Positions 7,885 through 16,298 of a DNA stretch of 45,465 bases are shown here, piece by piece. Location: positions 1 to 45,465 of the forward strand of contig DCQY01000131.1 in NCBI GenBank assembly GCA_002323995.1. Direction: 5' to 3'. The notes below the pieces were generated by a model. It did no database searches, was not told the DNA's origin, and was given only the letters and a program-made list of their open reading frames with translations. The DNA comes from Akkermansiaceae bacterium UBA1506 (GTDB taxonomy: Bacteria; Verrucomicrobiota; Verrucomicrobiia; Verrucomicrobiales; DEV007). The position numbers and the translations under genes were made by a program. The stretch's first letter is position 1. Each line of letters starts with the position of its first letter.

Positions 7885-8451
7885 ATGAGATTTGTCCTCA
7901 CAGATGAGTTCTGGGCGCTTGACGCTTTGACCCCAGCCGAATGGCATCTCGTTTCTGAGCTTCCGGCAGCCTCAAATGGCGAATCGTTCTCCTCTTCTAC
8001 CCGCGAACGACTCTTTCCCTCCCTTTTCTCTCCGGAAACCCTCCTCAACGAGGACACCCAGTCACATCTCGAAGACTGGGAAGAGTTTGTTAAACCTGAT
8101 TTAAAAGAGTCTTTTGATGACGCTCGCAACCAAATCTCGCAGGACATCGCCAAGGTCGAAACCTTTGATGTGGAAGAAGTGCCTGAACCGGATCCAGCTA
8201 AAACAGATGAGACAATTTCCCAACTGAAACGCCTTCGGGTCCCCCTCGATCACACGGAATCCTGGTATAGTGTCCTAAATCAGGCAAGAATCCTGATGAA
8301 CGAGGAATTTGATCTCGCTCAGTCAGATGATCGCCTGCTCCTCCAGTCTCAAAGCGAAGAAAATGTTGATCAAGAGCGACTCATCTTGCTCGCCCAATAT
8401 GAGCTCTACTCGGTCATTCAGAGTATCCTCGTTGAAAACGTGATGAACTAA
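7885..8451 (+). CDS. Hypothetical acidic helical protein
   Basis: 188 residues from an ATG at 7885. The protein is acidic and largely helical, without signal peptide, membrane helix or recognised catalytic motif. The C-terminal half (SWYSVLNQARILMNEEFDLA ... LLAQYELYSVIQSILVE) vaguely recalls the DUF2017 pattern of a tryptophan/leucine helix pair, but I would not assign that family. Codon use and the 21-base gap to cdd suggest a real gene co-transcribed with cdd. Function not recognised. Confidence 0.7.
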   Translation: MRFVLTDEFWALDALTPAEWHLVSELPAASNGESFSSSTRERLFPSLFSPETLLNEDTQSHLEDWEEFVKPDLKESFDDARNQISQDIAKVETFDVEEVPEPDPAKTDETISQLKRLRVPLDHTESWYSVLNQARILMNEEFDLAQSDDRLLLQSQSEENVDQERLILLAQYELYSVIQSILVENVMN

Positions 8452-8472
8452 ACATCTTATCATTACTGAGAA

Positions 8473-8955
8473 ATGTCAGCCTCAACCCTCACTACCCAAA
8501 ACTTCACGTGGCATATCGCTAGCGGCCTAGCACCTTCCCTTCGAGACTCATCACAATTTGAAGGGCTCCTCCTGGCAGCCCGCGACGTCCGTCGCAATGC
8601 CTATGCACCCTATTCTAACTTTCTAGTTGGGTCGGCTGTTTTAATGGACGGAAACCTTTATCGCGGGTGCAACGTGGAAAATGCCAGCTACGGGGCTACT
8701 ATCTGCGCCGAGAGATCTGCAATTTTTGCGGGGATCGCTGACGGAGGGCGTTCCATTGCGGCGCTGGCCTTAACGACGGGTCCCCAGAGCGGCACCCCGA
8801 TCAATCAAAGAACACCCTGTGGTATTTGCCGACAAGTCATCGCTGAATTCGCCGAGGCGGATACTCCCATTCTTATTGACGCAGGAGAAGGAGCCAGCTA
8901 CGCAGGAGAAATCGTGAGCCTCGAACAGCTCCTGCCGTGGCGCTTCAAACTCTAA
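8473..8955 (+). CDS. cdd: Cytidine deaminase
   Basis: 160 residues from the ATG at 8473, slightly longer than the 130-residue homotetrameric form because of about 30 extra N-terminal residues. It deaminates cytidine and deoxycytidine to the uridine forms. Seen: AYAPYSNFLVGSAV, the substrate motif GCNVENASYG, the Zn/Glu motif CAERSAIF and the Zn motif PCGICRQVIAEF, giving three zinc cysteines and the proton-shuttling Glu. An in-frame later start would have to lie past the Tyr-Ala-Pro-Tyr motif, so this start is kept. Convergent with asnS. Confidence 0.95.
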   Translation: MSASTLTTQNFTWHIASGLAPSLRDSSQFEGLLLAARDVRRNAYAPYSNFLVGSAVLMDGNLYRGCNVENASYGATICAERSAIFAGIADGGRSIAALALTTGPQSGTPINQRTPCGICRQVIAEFAEADTPILIDAGEGASYAGEIVSLEQLLPWRFKL

Positions 8956-9179
8956 TTCTCCCCAGTCTGTTCTCGGTCGACTTCTTGCGAGGATCCTTCG
9001 CTGCCGAGGACTGTAAATCAGCGCCCCCCCAGCCGCAGCCCCTGCGGGATAAATCGCGAACCTCCGAGGTGGAGACGGCATCAGCTCTAAAATGCTCAAG
9101 AACGGAAAAACTCCCGCCGGTAAGCCCCACAAAGGCCTCTTGACTGCGTGATTAATCTCTAGATGCAAATCGGAGTCAG
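8956..9179. other. Dyad-rich, GC-rich spacer between cdd and asnS
   Basis: No convincing gene. It contains several perfect or near-perfect inverted repeats: CCGCAG-CCC-CTGCGG (9033-9047), ACCTC-C-GAGGT (9060-9070) and the near-palindrome GCGAGGATCCTTCGC (about 8987-9001), plus a C7 run just before 9031. None is followed by a T-run for cdd. The make-up suggests a remnant of a dispersed repeat or a structured 3' region. Confidence 0.4.
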
Positions 9180-10547
9180 CTAGAATTCGGCCGAACCGGG
9201 TGTTCTCGGAAAAGGGATCACATCCCTGATGTTATGAACTCCGGTGACAAACATGAGAAGTCGCTCAAAGCCCAAGCCAAAGCCAGCGTGCGGCACCGTA
9301 CCGAAACGTCGAAGGTCGACATACCACTCGTATTCTTTCTCGCTCAGACCGTGCTTTACCAAGTTCTCTCGCAAAATATCAAGGCGCTCCTCCCGCTGAC
9401 TCCCTCCCACAATTTCGCCGATTCCGGGAACGAGCACATCCATGGCAGCCACCGTCTTACCATCATCGTTTTTCCGCATGTAGAACGGCTTAATCTCCGC
9501 AGGATAATTATATACTGTTATAGGGCACTGAAAATGAGTCTCGGTGAGGTAGCGTTCGTGTTCGGATTGCAGGTTGTGCCCATACTCTACCGGAAATTCA
9601 AACTTTGCCCGACTAGTGATCAGAATTTCAACGGCCTCCGCGTAACTGACGCGCTCGAAAGGCCGGTCTCGGACAAACTTCAATCTTTCAATGAGTCCCT
9701 TATCAACAAACTTACCGAAAAATTCCAAATCTTCGGCACAATTTTCAAGGGCATCTTTGACGAGGTATTTCACCATCGCTTCGGCCATATCCATATCCCC
9801 AATCAAATCACAGAACGCCATCTCGGGCTCAATCATCCAAAATTCAGAGGCGTGCCGCGAAGTGTGAGAATTCTCAGCCCGAAAGGTCGGACCAAATGTG
9901 TAAATATCAGACAAGGCACAAGCGTAAGTCTCTCCTTCAAGTTGGCCACTGACTGTTAAATAAGACGGCTTCCCGAAGAATTCCTCATCACCCAGTTTGA
10001 TCTCTTCTCCATTCATCGTGACAACGCGGAACATTTCTCCCGCACCTTCGCAATCTAAAGCGGTGATAATTGGAGTGTGAACGCAAACGAAACCGCGTTC
10101 CTGAAAAAATCGGTGAATCGAATAAGCCATGCGGCTGCGTACTCGAAAAACAGCACCAAAAAGATTCGAACGAGGACGCAGGTGAGCGATAGACCGCAGA
10201 AACTCCATTGAGTGCCCCTTCTTCTGCAACGGAAAGTCTTCGTCGGCTTTTCCTAACACTTCTACCGAAGAAGCTTGCATCTCCCATCGCTGTCCCTTCC
10301 CTCGTGATTCGACCACCTTTCCCGTTACTGCCACCGAAGCTCCCGTCGTCAGGTGGGCAATGAATTCTCCGTAACCTGGAAGGGTGGCATCGGCAATGAC
10401 CTGAAAGTTCGCAAGACAACTCCCATCATTGAGCTCGATAAACGAAAATGCCTTAGAATCCCGCTTGGTTCTAACCCAACCCATGACCTGGATTTCGCCG
10501 GGGAAAGAATCACTTTTGAGGACATCAACGATGGGGATACGACTCAT
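9180..10547 (-). CDS. asnS: Asparaginyl-tRNA synthetase
   Basis: 455 residues, near the usual length (E. coli 466). An N-terminal OB-fold anticodon-binding domain (VMGWVRTKRDSKAFSFIELNDGS) is followed by the class II core: motif 2 (FRAENSHTSRHASEFWMIEPEM) and motif 3 (GFGLGFERLLMFVTGVHNIRDVIPFPRTP). The PRTPG ending and the absence of an AspRS insertion favour AsnRS over AspRS. It charges tRNA-Asn with asparagine in the cytoplasm. It follows the kinase gene by 42 bases on the same strand; co-transcription is possible but functionally unexplained. Confidence 0.96.
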   Translation of the reverse strand: MSRIPIVDVLKSDSFPGEIQVMGWVRTKRDSKAFSFIELNDGSCLANFQVIADATLPGYGEFIAHLTTGASVAVTGKVVESRGKGQRWEMQASSVEVLGKADEDFPLQKKGHSMEFLRSIAHLRPRSNLFGAVFRVRSRMAYSIHRFFQERGFVCVHTPIITALDCEGAGEMFRVVTMNGEEIKLGDEEFFGKPSYLTVSGQLEGETYACALSDIYTFGPTFRAENSHTSRHASEFWMIEPEMAFCDLIGDMDMAEAMVKYLVKDALENCAEDLEFFGKFVDKGLIERLKFVRDRPFERVSYAEAVEILITSRAKFEFPVEYGHNLQSEHERYLTETHFQCPITVYNYPAEIKPFYMRKNDDGKTVAAMDVLVPGIGEIVGGSQREERLDILRENLVKHGLSEKEYEWYVDLRRFGTVPHAGFGLGFERLLMFVTGVHNIRDVIPFPRTPGSAEF

Positions 10548-10589
10548 GAGATTTCAGTATCGAAACCCCAGCCTAATTTTCAACCGCTT

Positions 10590-13436
10590 TCACGAACCAG
10601 AGCTGAAATCTTCAAGGACATAGCGAAAACCGAAAACGTCTTCCCGTGAATCTACCGGTACTGGATTTCGATAATGAAGTGAAAGCGCCTTTTGCTCATA
10701 GGTATTCCAGTCTCCACCTCGAACCACTCCAAGATCAGGACCTCCGCTTCCATGATTGTCTGAAACCCATTCAGCAACGTTGCCGGAGAGATCAAAAAGT
10801 CCATTCTCGGCTGGACCAAAGCTGCCGATCGCAGAAGTTGCAGGAAAATTATCTCGGTAACCGAGGATAACATAATTACGCAGAAGACCGGCAGCGGACT
10901 CGTCGGCATAATTGCCGCTCCCTCTCGCCGGAGGCCAGGAATCTCCCCAAGGATAACTGGCCTCGCCTCGCTCGCCACGTTCGCTTGGGCTACTGCCAAG
11001 CTCTTCTTCAATCCCTACAAACAGGCTCCACTCGGTATCCGTAGGAAGACGATAGCGTTGAGTCGAGCGAATCATTCCTAGATTCTGTTCTCTCAAGGTT
11101 AACCATTCGCAGAACAACTCCGCTTCATTTCGAGCGATCCCCGTCACCGGATGATTCAGTTCTTGGCCAATGGCCGTTGCGGGCAACGCAATCTGCATCT
11201 CAGTAACATAGTCCTGATAATCCATTAGCGGCGTTTCATAGGTGGCTACCATAATTTCTCCAACAGGCAACAAAGGCATCCCCTGGCTGTTACTCCATGG
11301 TGTTCCAAAAACAACAGACTGATCTGGCACGAGCACCTCATTCAGTGGTATCGGTTCCACATTATTTAGTGTCCCGGAAACTGTCATAATTTGGTAGCCA
11401 GGCATATCCAACTCAAATTCGTATGGGCCAAGACGGAGATTACTGATTGTCTCTTCGGTATCACCGATCACCTTTCCGTCCTTTCGAATGAGCGCTCCGG
11501 GAGGATCAGAATTTAAGAGTATCGTTCCCATGCGACTGTCGACATCGAGCTTGAAATCATGGTCTCGCAGAGATTCAGATCCCGGGATGGGGCGGTAATA
11601 CTGACGAGGACCAAGATAACCTTCCGCCTGATCGAGCCCGGTAAGCCAGTCAGCGAAAGCCCATCGACTTTTCTCGTCACTGACATAAGCCAGACCCTTG
11701 ACGTCATTGAGAGGAATCGCATTCCCCGTGGACGCTATGAATTCATCAAAAAGAGCCGTCGAGACACTGGCCTGCGTCAACGAATTACCAAACTGGTCAG
11801 CTTCAAACACCATGCCCAACTTGTTCACCCAACTGGTTCCCGGCCGTGGCCTTTGATCTTTGATCAGCGATTTCTCAACAACCACGAACCCTTCTTTCAC
11901 CACCGTCTCATAAATGAGATCATGAAACCCCGGATACTTGAGGATAATGTCGACTGTGCCAACTGGCAGAGCAAGCGGTCTCGGTGTGACACCTACCTCC
12001 TTCCCATCAACCCAAACGGCAGCTCCACTCGGACGGCTCATCACCTTGAGCTGTCCTATCACTTCCTGAGCCACTACTTTCGGGGTATCCTTGTTGGCAT
12101 TCTGGAGGGGATCATTCTCTACCCGCGGGTCTCCTACTGTCATTTGAGACTGAGACTCCTCTTCTGAACCAAGCTCAGTCTTTGCAGAGCCTCCACTGCT
12201 GATCACGTCATCACGAATTACGACCCCGCCATCGATTATATTGTTGTTGTCGCTGATAATCGTAAAGCTACCGTTCCCTGGATTACCTCCTTTGCCCTGG
12301 CCCTTTTCTTTTCCATTGCCTTGCTTATCTTGTCCATCCTCGGAAGTCGCCTCCCCCTCGTTCTCCTTAGTGGTATTATTAGCAAGCTCGATTCCACTCG
12401 TCTGAGCGCTGTTCGGATCAGTTGTGTTGCCGGCAACCGGTCCGCTAGCCGCGAGTTGAACAGAGTTATCGTCACGAAATTCAATGCTGTCTTTCCAAAG
12501 CCAATAAGCACCGTATCCCGTTGCTGCCAGTATAGCTAGGACAACGAGCGAGGAGAGAAAGACGCCGGCCCTTAGACCTTTGCGCCCGGAGCTGAAGCTA
12601 CGGTTTCCTTCGATAACTTCGCGCAGTGCGATAGCGAGAGCACGGGCAGTTTTGTAGCGTTTTTTCGGGTCTGGTGAACCAGCCCGACAAATCACCGTGT
12701 TCAGCTGCCGCCACTCATCCCGATTAACCGTTGGCGGGATATCAAGATTAGTGGGCAACTCTGGGAAATCGAGCCGATCTTTTTTGGTATGTGCTTCGTA
12801 AAGCACCATCGCCAAGGAGTAGAGATCCGCAGAACTGGTCCCAGGACCCTCCGGGGGCACATACCCTTCGGTTCCGACGTAGGTTCGCTGTCCCGACTGA
12901 GCTACAAGTCCCACGTCCGCCAGTTTGGGTATTCCTTTTACAAAGATAATATTCGACGGCTTAACATCACGGTGTGTCAGACCCGCCTCATGAAGGTGTC
13001 CGAGCGCACCTGCCAGCGATATGCCGAGGTTCACTGTATCGATAATGGACTTTGCCCCCGAAGCTTTCATCTCGGAGCTGAGAGTTTTGGCTTGGTAGGT
13101 AGCTGGACTTACCTCTTCAGACTCACCGTTTTCATCGTCAGCGAGCTCCATCACGTAATAGTAAAATCCAGCTTCGTCGTCTCGGCCCACATGAAGAACA
13201 TCAACCAAACCGGGGTGGTCCTTCGAAACCTGTTCGTAGCGCTGAATTCCTTCGAACTCCCGTTCAAAAGTTCGCTCGTATTCAAAGTCCTCGCGCCTCA
13301 CAACCTTGACCGCCCGATACATTCCCGTAACCGAACGAGCCAAGAAGACCTCGCCGTAAGATCCTCCGCCGATTCGGCCGAGGATCTCAAAGTTGGAAAT
13401 CGAAAGGTTATGTGAGAAGTCCGGGATGCAGTAAAT
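10590..13436 (-). CDS. Ser/Thr kinase / TM / PEGA / FGE-like protein; start codon non-canonical
   Basis: The kinase homology reaches upstream of the first ATG/GTG/TTG start. The frame is open to a TAA at 13437-13439, and the glycine loop IGGGSYGEV lies between that stop and the first usual start (TTG 13341-13343). The boundary given uses ATT at 13434-13436; the true start is unresolved. Residues from that point: kinase domain 16-275 with RAVK Lys44, HRDVKPSN (155-162) and DVG (174-176), so catalytic residues are present; membrane helix 290-312; Asn/Gly-rich linker; PEGA repeat (SRPSGAAVWVDGKEVGVTP); a truncated FGE-like segment; a second PEGA (SDPPGALIRKDGKVIGDTE); and a fuller FGE-like domain (RLPTDTEWSLFVG, YPWGDSWPP, DLSGNVAEWVSD, VVRGGDW, GFRYVLED). 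GFR is followed by Tyr, not Cys. Inferred: a transmembrane receptor kinase sensing envelope ligands. Confidence 0.88.
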   Translation of the reverse strand: MYCIPDFSHNLSISNFEILGRIGGGSYGEVFLARSVTGMYRAVKVVRREDFEYERTFEREFEGIQRYEQVSKDHPGLVDVLHVGRDDEAGFYYYVMELADDENGESEEVSPATYQAKTLSSEMKASGAKSIIDTVNLGISLAGALGHLHEAGLTHRDVKPSNIIFVKGIPKLADVGLVAQSGQRTYVGTEGYVPPEGPGTSSADLYSLAMVLYEAHTKKDRLDFPELPTNLDIPPTVNRDEWRQLNTVICRAGSPDPKKRYKTARALAIALREVIEGNRSFSSGRKGLRAGVFLSSLVVLAILAATGYGAYWLWKDSIEFRDDNSVQLAASGPVAGNTTDPNSAQTSGIELANNTTKENEGEATSEDGQDKQGNGKEKGQGKGGNPGNGSFTIISDNNNIIDGGVVIRDDVISSGGSAKTELGSEEESQSQMTVGDPRVENDPLQNANKDTPKVVAQEVIGQLKVMSRPSGAAVWVDGKEVGVTPRPLALPVGTVDIILKYPGFHDLIYETVVKEGFVVVEKSLIKDQRPRPGTSWVNKLGMVFEADQFGNSLTQASVSTALFDEFIASTGNAIPLNDVKGLAYVSDEKSRWAFADWLTGLDQAEGYLGPRQYYRPIPGSESLRDHDFKLDVDSRMGTILLNSDPPGALIRKDGKVIGDTEETISNLRLGPYEFELDMPGYQIMTVSGTLNNVEPIPLNEVLVPDQSVVFGTPWSNSQGMPLLPVGEIMVATYETPLMDYQDYVTEMQIALPATAIGQELNHPVTGIARNEAELFCEWLTLREQNLGMIRSTQRYRLPTDTEWSLFVGIEEELGSSPSERGERGEASYPWGDSWPPARGSGNYADESAAGLLRNYVILGYRDNFPATSAIGSFGPAENGLFDLSGNVAEWVSDNHGSGGPDLGVVRGGDWNTYEQKALSLHYRNPVPVDSREDVFGFRYVLEDFSSGS

Positions 13437-13510
13437 TTAACCGATTCCCCAGTGGTTTCCACATCTAAGCGTCTAAGAATAAAGGCCAAACTCGCTTCAA
13501 AGAACCGAGC

Positions 13511-15049
13511 CTAATTCTCAAGAAGCTGATCCTTCTCGGCTAACTTTGGCAAATCAGCGAACAGCGAAATCTCAAAAACCGTGTCAGGTGAGATCTCTTT
13601 CCCCTCCCAGCCTGATGCCTGTGCGCTCTCCAAATTCTCGCCAGAATCGCTAGCGCGATGCCCAAAGCCCCAACCTCCGTAAGTGAAACGAGTCTCGATT
13701 TCATTGGGGCAGAAATCAGAGAATATTCCAAGATGACGCGCACCGTAAAACAGCTCGTTGGAAGCGTTAAATCCGACTGCGCCACCATTCCCTCCATGAT
13801 CGTACATCTCCGGATCAATCCGGGAAAATACTCTTTCTCCAGTATCGAGACGTTGAATAGAAATCCATTGAGCCCATGTGGGAAGCGCGGAGATCGCACG
13901 AGCCCGACAATTGATTCCCTGATAGACATCCTGCCCCCAAAGCTCTGCGTTATTCGATCGAAAAATCACGAGAGTCCTCTGTTCTTCTTCGCCGGAGTCA
14001 GCCGCGTCGAGGTCTTTCCACCCAATTTTGGCCTCCGGTCCATGTTTTAACGGGAGAATTTCGGTGTTAATCAATCCCGAAAAAAGCTGAGATCCAAGAG
14101 TGATAGAATCCTTCGGTCCGGAATCCTCTTTCTTTGGCACTTCGACTAACACTTCGTCAGGTTTTGCAGGCTCAGCTTCCTTGGCTATTTCAATTATGTC
14201 GGCACCATGCTCAATATCGGAAGCTCCTTCAAATCCTCTGAGGGCCTTAATCAAACCCGACAGTTCATCATTCAGAGATTCAAAAGGTGAACGCGATAGC
14301 GAGCCTGTATTCGAACCATCAACGAGAAGAATCTCACGAATCGGTCGAAAGATCTCTTCCTGACCGCTACCCAGTAGATTTCGCATAGCTCTGTCCGTTT
14401 CGTTGGCCAAGACAGATAGGTTGGCGTTCGAATCCTCAAGCTCTTGCGAGATTGCTTGAAGCTGCTCGATAAAAGACGCTCTATGCTCAGCAAGGAAAAA
14501 CTGCCGCTTCTCGAACTCTCGCTCCATTTCCAACACTTTTTCGCTCACTGGTCGAAGCAACTCCCGCAATTCTCTTAAACAGGCAACCTGCCTACCAGCC
14601 ATTTCGAGACAGGCATCCACCGCTTCTGGCCTCGGCGCGCCGCCACTCCTCAGCTGCACCAGCCTTCTCGAAGCAAAAGACAGCCTCGACAAATCGGAGC
14701 CGACGCGCGACCTCATGGTGCGCAAACCCTCTGAAAGAGCAAAAAAGCGTGCTCTAACCTCGGTTTCAGTTAACCCGTGACTGGTGACGATCCGTTTAAG
14801 AAACTGCTCAAGCCTCAGCTCTCGCTCCACTTCCTGTCGCTCAAGCAACACCAGCTTTTCGTGACGCCAGTTTAACTCCGCTGAACTGTCAGGAGCAGCT
14901 ACTCCAAGCGGGTCCATTTTCAATGATTTACTATTCCAGAAACGACCAATCAGCCAACCAAGAAATAAGCCGAGAAATCCCGCTCCGATGATCACTAGAG
15001 AAAGATAGGTGGTTAATGTTTCCTGCAAATATTGAGCCGAATTTCCCAT
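13511..15049 (-). CDS. Membrane-anchored coiled-coil protein of unknown function
   Basis: 512 residues from an ATG at 15047-15049. One N-terminal membrane helix (about residues 15-38, SLVIIGAGFLGLFLGWLIG) is followed by long charged helices with coiled-coil character (about 60-250; Glu, Arg and Leu rich, VLEMEREFEKRQFFLAEHRA). An acidic linker (about 280-320) leads to a compact C-terminal domain (about 320-500) rich in Trp, Gly and Phe (ALPTWAQWISIQRLDTGERV, YGGWGFGHRA) that I do not recognise. It lies 74 bases upstream of the kinase gene on the same strand, so it may be a partner or substrate of that kinase. Function unknown. Confidence 0.75.
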   Translation of the reverse strand: MGNSAQYLQETLTTYLSLVIIGAGFLGLFLGWLIGRFWNSKSLKMDPLGVAAPDSSAELNWRHEKLVLLERQEVERELRLEQFLKRIVTSHGLTETEVRARFFALSEGLRTMRSRVGSDLSRLSFASRRLVQLRSGGAPRPEAVDACLEMAGRQVACLRELRELLRPVSEKVLEMEREFEKRQFFLAEHRASFIEQLQAISQELEDSNANLSVLANETDRAMRNLLGSGQEEIFRPIREILLVDGSNTGSLSRSPFESLNDELSGLIKALRGFEGASDIEHGADIIEIAKEAEPAKPDEVLVEVPKKEDSGPKDSITLGSQLFSGLINTEILPLKHGPEAKIGWKDLDAADSGEEEQRTLVIFRSNNAELWGQDVYQGINCRARAISALPTWAQWISIQRLDTGERVFSRIDPEMYDHGGNGGAVGFNASNELFYGARHLGIFSDFCPNEIETRFTYGGWGFGHRASDSGENLESAQASGWEGKEISPDTVFEISLFADLPKLAEKDQLLEN

Positions 15050-15290
15050 TGTAGAAACCGCTTCTCAGAAGCTCGCCAACTGGCAGACTAGCCCCAGAAC
15101 ATCAATCAGCGGATCGATTCATTTCTATAATCTTAATACTCTCAAATAGGATTCATGTCTCGCCAAGACAATAATCTTGAATCGGTCATTTCAACGAATA
15201 TGAAACAAGTCCAAGCTGTCGGGGTATTCTATTAGTCAGCCGCAGCGCTCTGAATTGTCCGGAAGATTATTAGAACCTACGATGCACGCC

Positions 15291-16298
15291 ATGAAATCCC
15301 ACACGCTCCTCTCGCTCGCTTTAGCCACTGTCGCTCTACTGCCTTCCCTAAAAGCCACCGAACTGACACCTGCTCAGATCGAATCGATCAAGGAGCAGAT
15401 AAAAACCATGCGTGGCGAACTCGACGGTCATCTCTCCCAGCGCAACAGCAGTGCTGGCCAAATATTTGCCCAAGCAGCCGCTGACCCAAAGGCAGCCATC
15501 ACGCTTTATCTCGACAGCCACAAAGTAGTGAACTATGACCGAGAAGGAGTCCCCGAATCCGATTTTCGGGCTTGGAAAGATGACAATGAAGACCGCTTAA
15601 AGGACGAGCAGTTTATCGAGTCGCTGATGATTCAACTCCGCTATCTTGCCCTGAGCTGCCAGGCAGCGGAAACACTGGAAATTGAGACAATTTTCGGCAA
15701 TCTCATGACCTACGTAGACGGCCTCAGCCGGCTCGAAGAATTGCCGACCAACGCCATCACCAACTCGGTCGCAAGTTCCATATTCGCAGAGCGATATCAT
15801 CTCAGTGAACTACTCGATTCCGATCCCAAATGGGAACCTGTGCCTTTCAATATCGGAGGTATCTACGACAAGACGATCCTCCCCTATCTTCGCGAAGAAA
15901 ATCCCGCCGCCCTCATGAACGCTTGGGACAAACGTATTGAACAACAGTCACGAATCGTGGCCATGATTGAACAGAAGAAAGAAGAAGCGCTTCGCGGCCT
16001 CGACCGTGATCAAGAACGTCGTGCTCGCGGTAATCAGAATCGCCAAGGCGGCATGATGGGCGAACTCGACGGGGACGATTATATAGCTCGCACTCTCCCG
16101 AGACTGAAGTGGTCCCAGATGCGAGACCAATTCTTATATGTTGATGAAGTGATGGGAGCCAAGGCCATGCTAAACTTCGTTCAGAAACACATCACTCACG
16201 AGCTAGGTGAAGAGTTTTTCGATGAGTTTTCCGGCTTGATCAGCGAAAAAAGAACCGGAGAATCCCGTGCTTTCGAGGAAGATTTCAACAGCAACTGA
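15291..16298 (+). CDS. Secreted protein of unknown function
   Basis: About 335 residues from the ATG at 15291, chosen because it puts a clean signal peptide at the front (MKSHTLLSLALATVALLPSLKA, then TELTPAQ); ATG at 15282 is three codons upstream. The mature protein is helical and charged, with a Gln/Arg/Gly-rich stretch (RRARGNQNRQGGMMGELDGDD) near residue 265. No enzyme motif was recognised. Its stop and the stop of the convergent oxidoreductase are directly adjacent (TGATCA, 16296-16301), leaving no room for a terminator. Probably periplasmic. Confidence 0.8.
   Translation: MKSHTLLSLALATVALLPSLKATELTPAQIESIKEQIKTMRGELDGHLSQRNSSAGQIFAQAAADPKAAITLYLDSHKVVNYDREGVPESDFRAWKDDNEDRLKDEQFIESLMIQLRYLALSCQAAETLEIETIFGNLMTYVDGLSRLEELPTNAITNSVASSIFAERYHLSELLDSDPKWEPVPFNIGGIYDKTILPYLREENPAALMNAWDKRIEQQSRIVAMIEQKKEEALRGLDRDQERRARGNQNRQGGMMGELDGDDYIARTLPRLKWSQMRDQFLYVDEVMGAKAMLNFVQKHITHELGEEFFDEFSGLISEKRTGESRAFEEDFNSN

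Noticed and set aside
8990..9075. tRNA-Tyr-like sequence (CTGTAAATC resembles a GTA anticodon loop)
   Set aside because: No acceptor stem, D-arm or TTCGA T-loop can be paired around it.
10590..13436. FGE-like domain as the activator of the nearby sulfatase
   Set aside because: The C-terminal GFR motif is followed by Tyr (and by Ile in the protein at 1-2076), not the catalytic Cys; such kinase-fused domains are better seen as binding modules.
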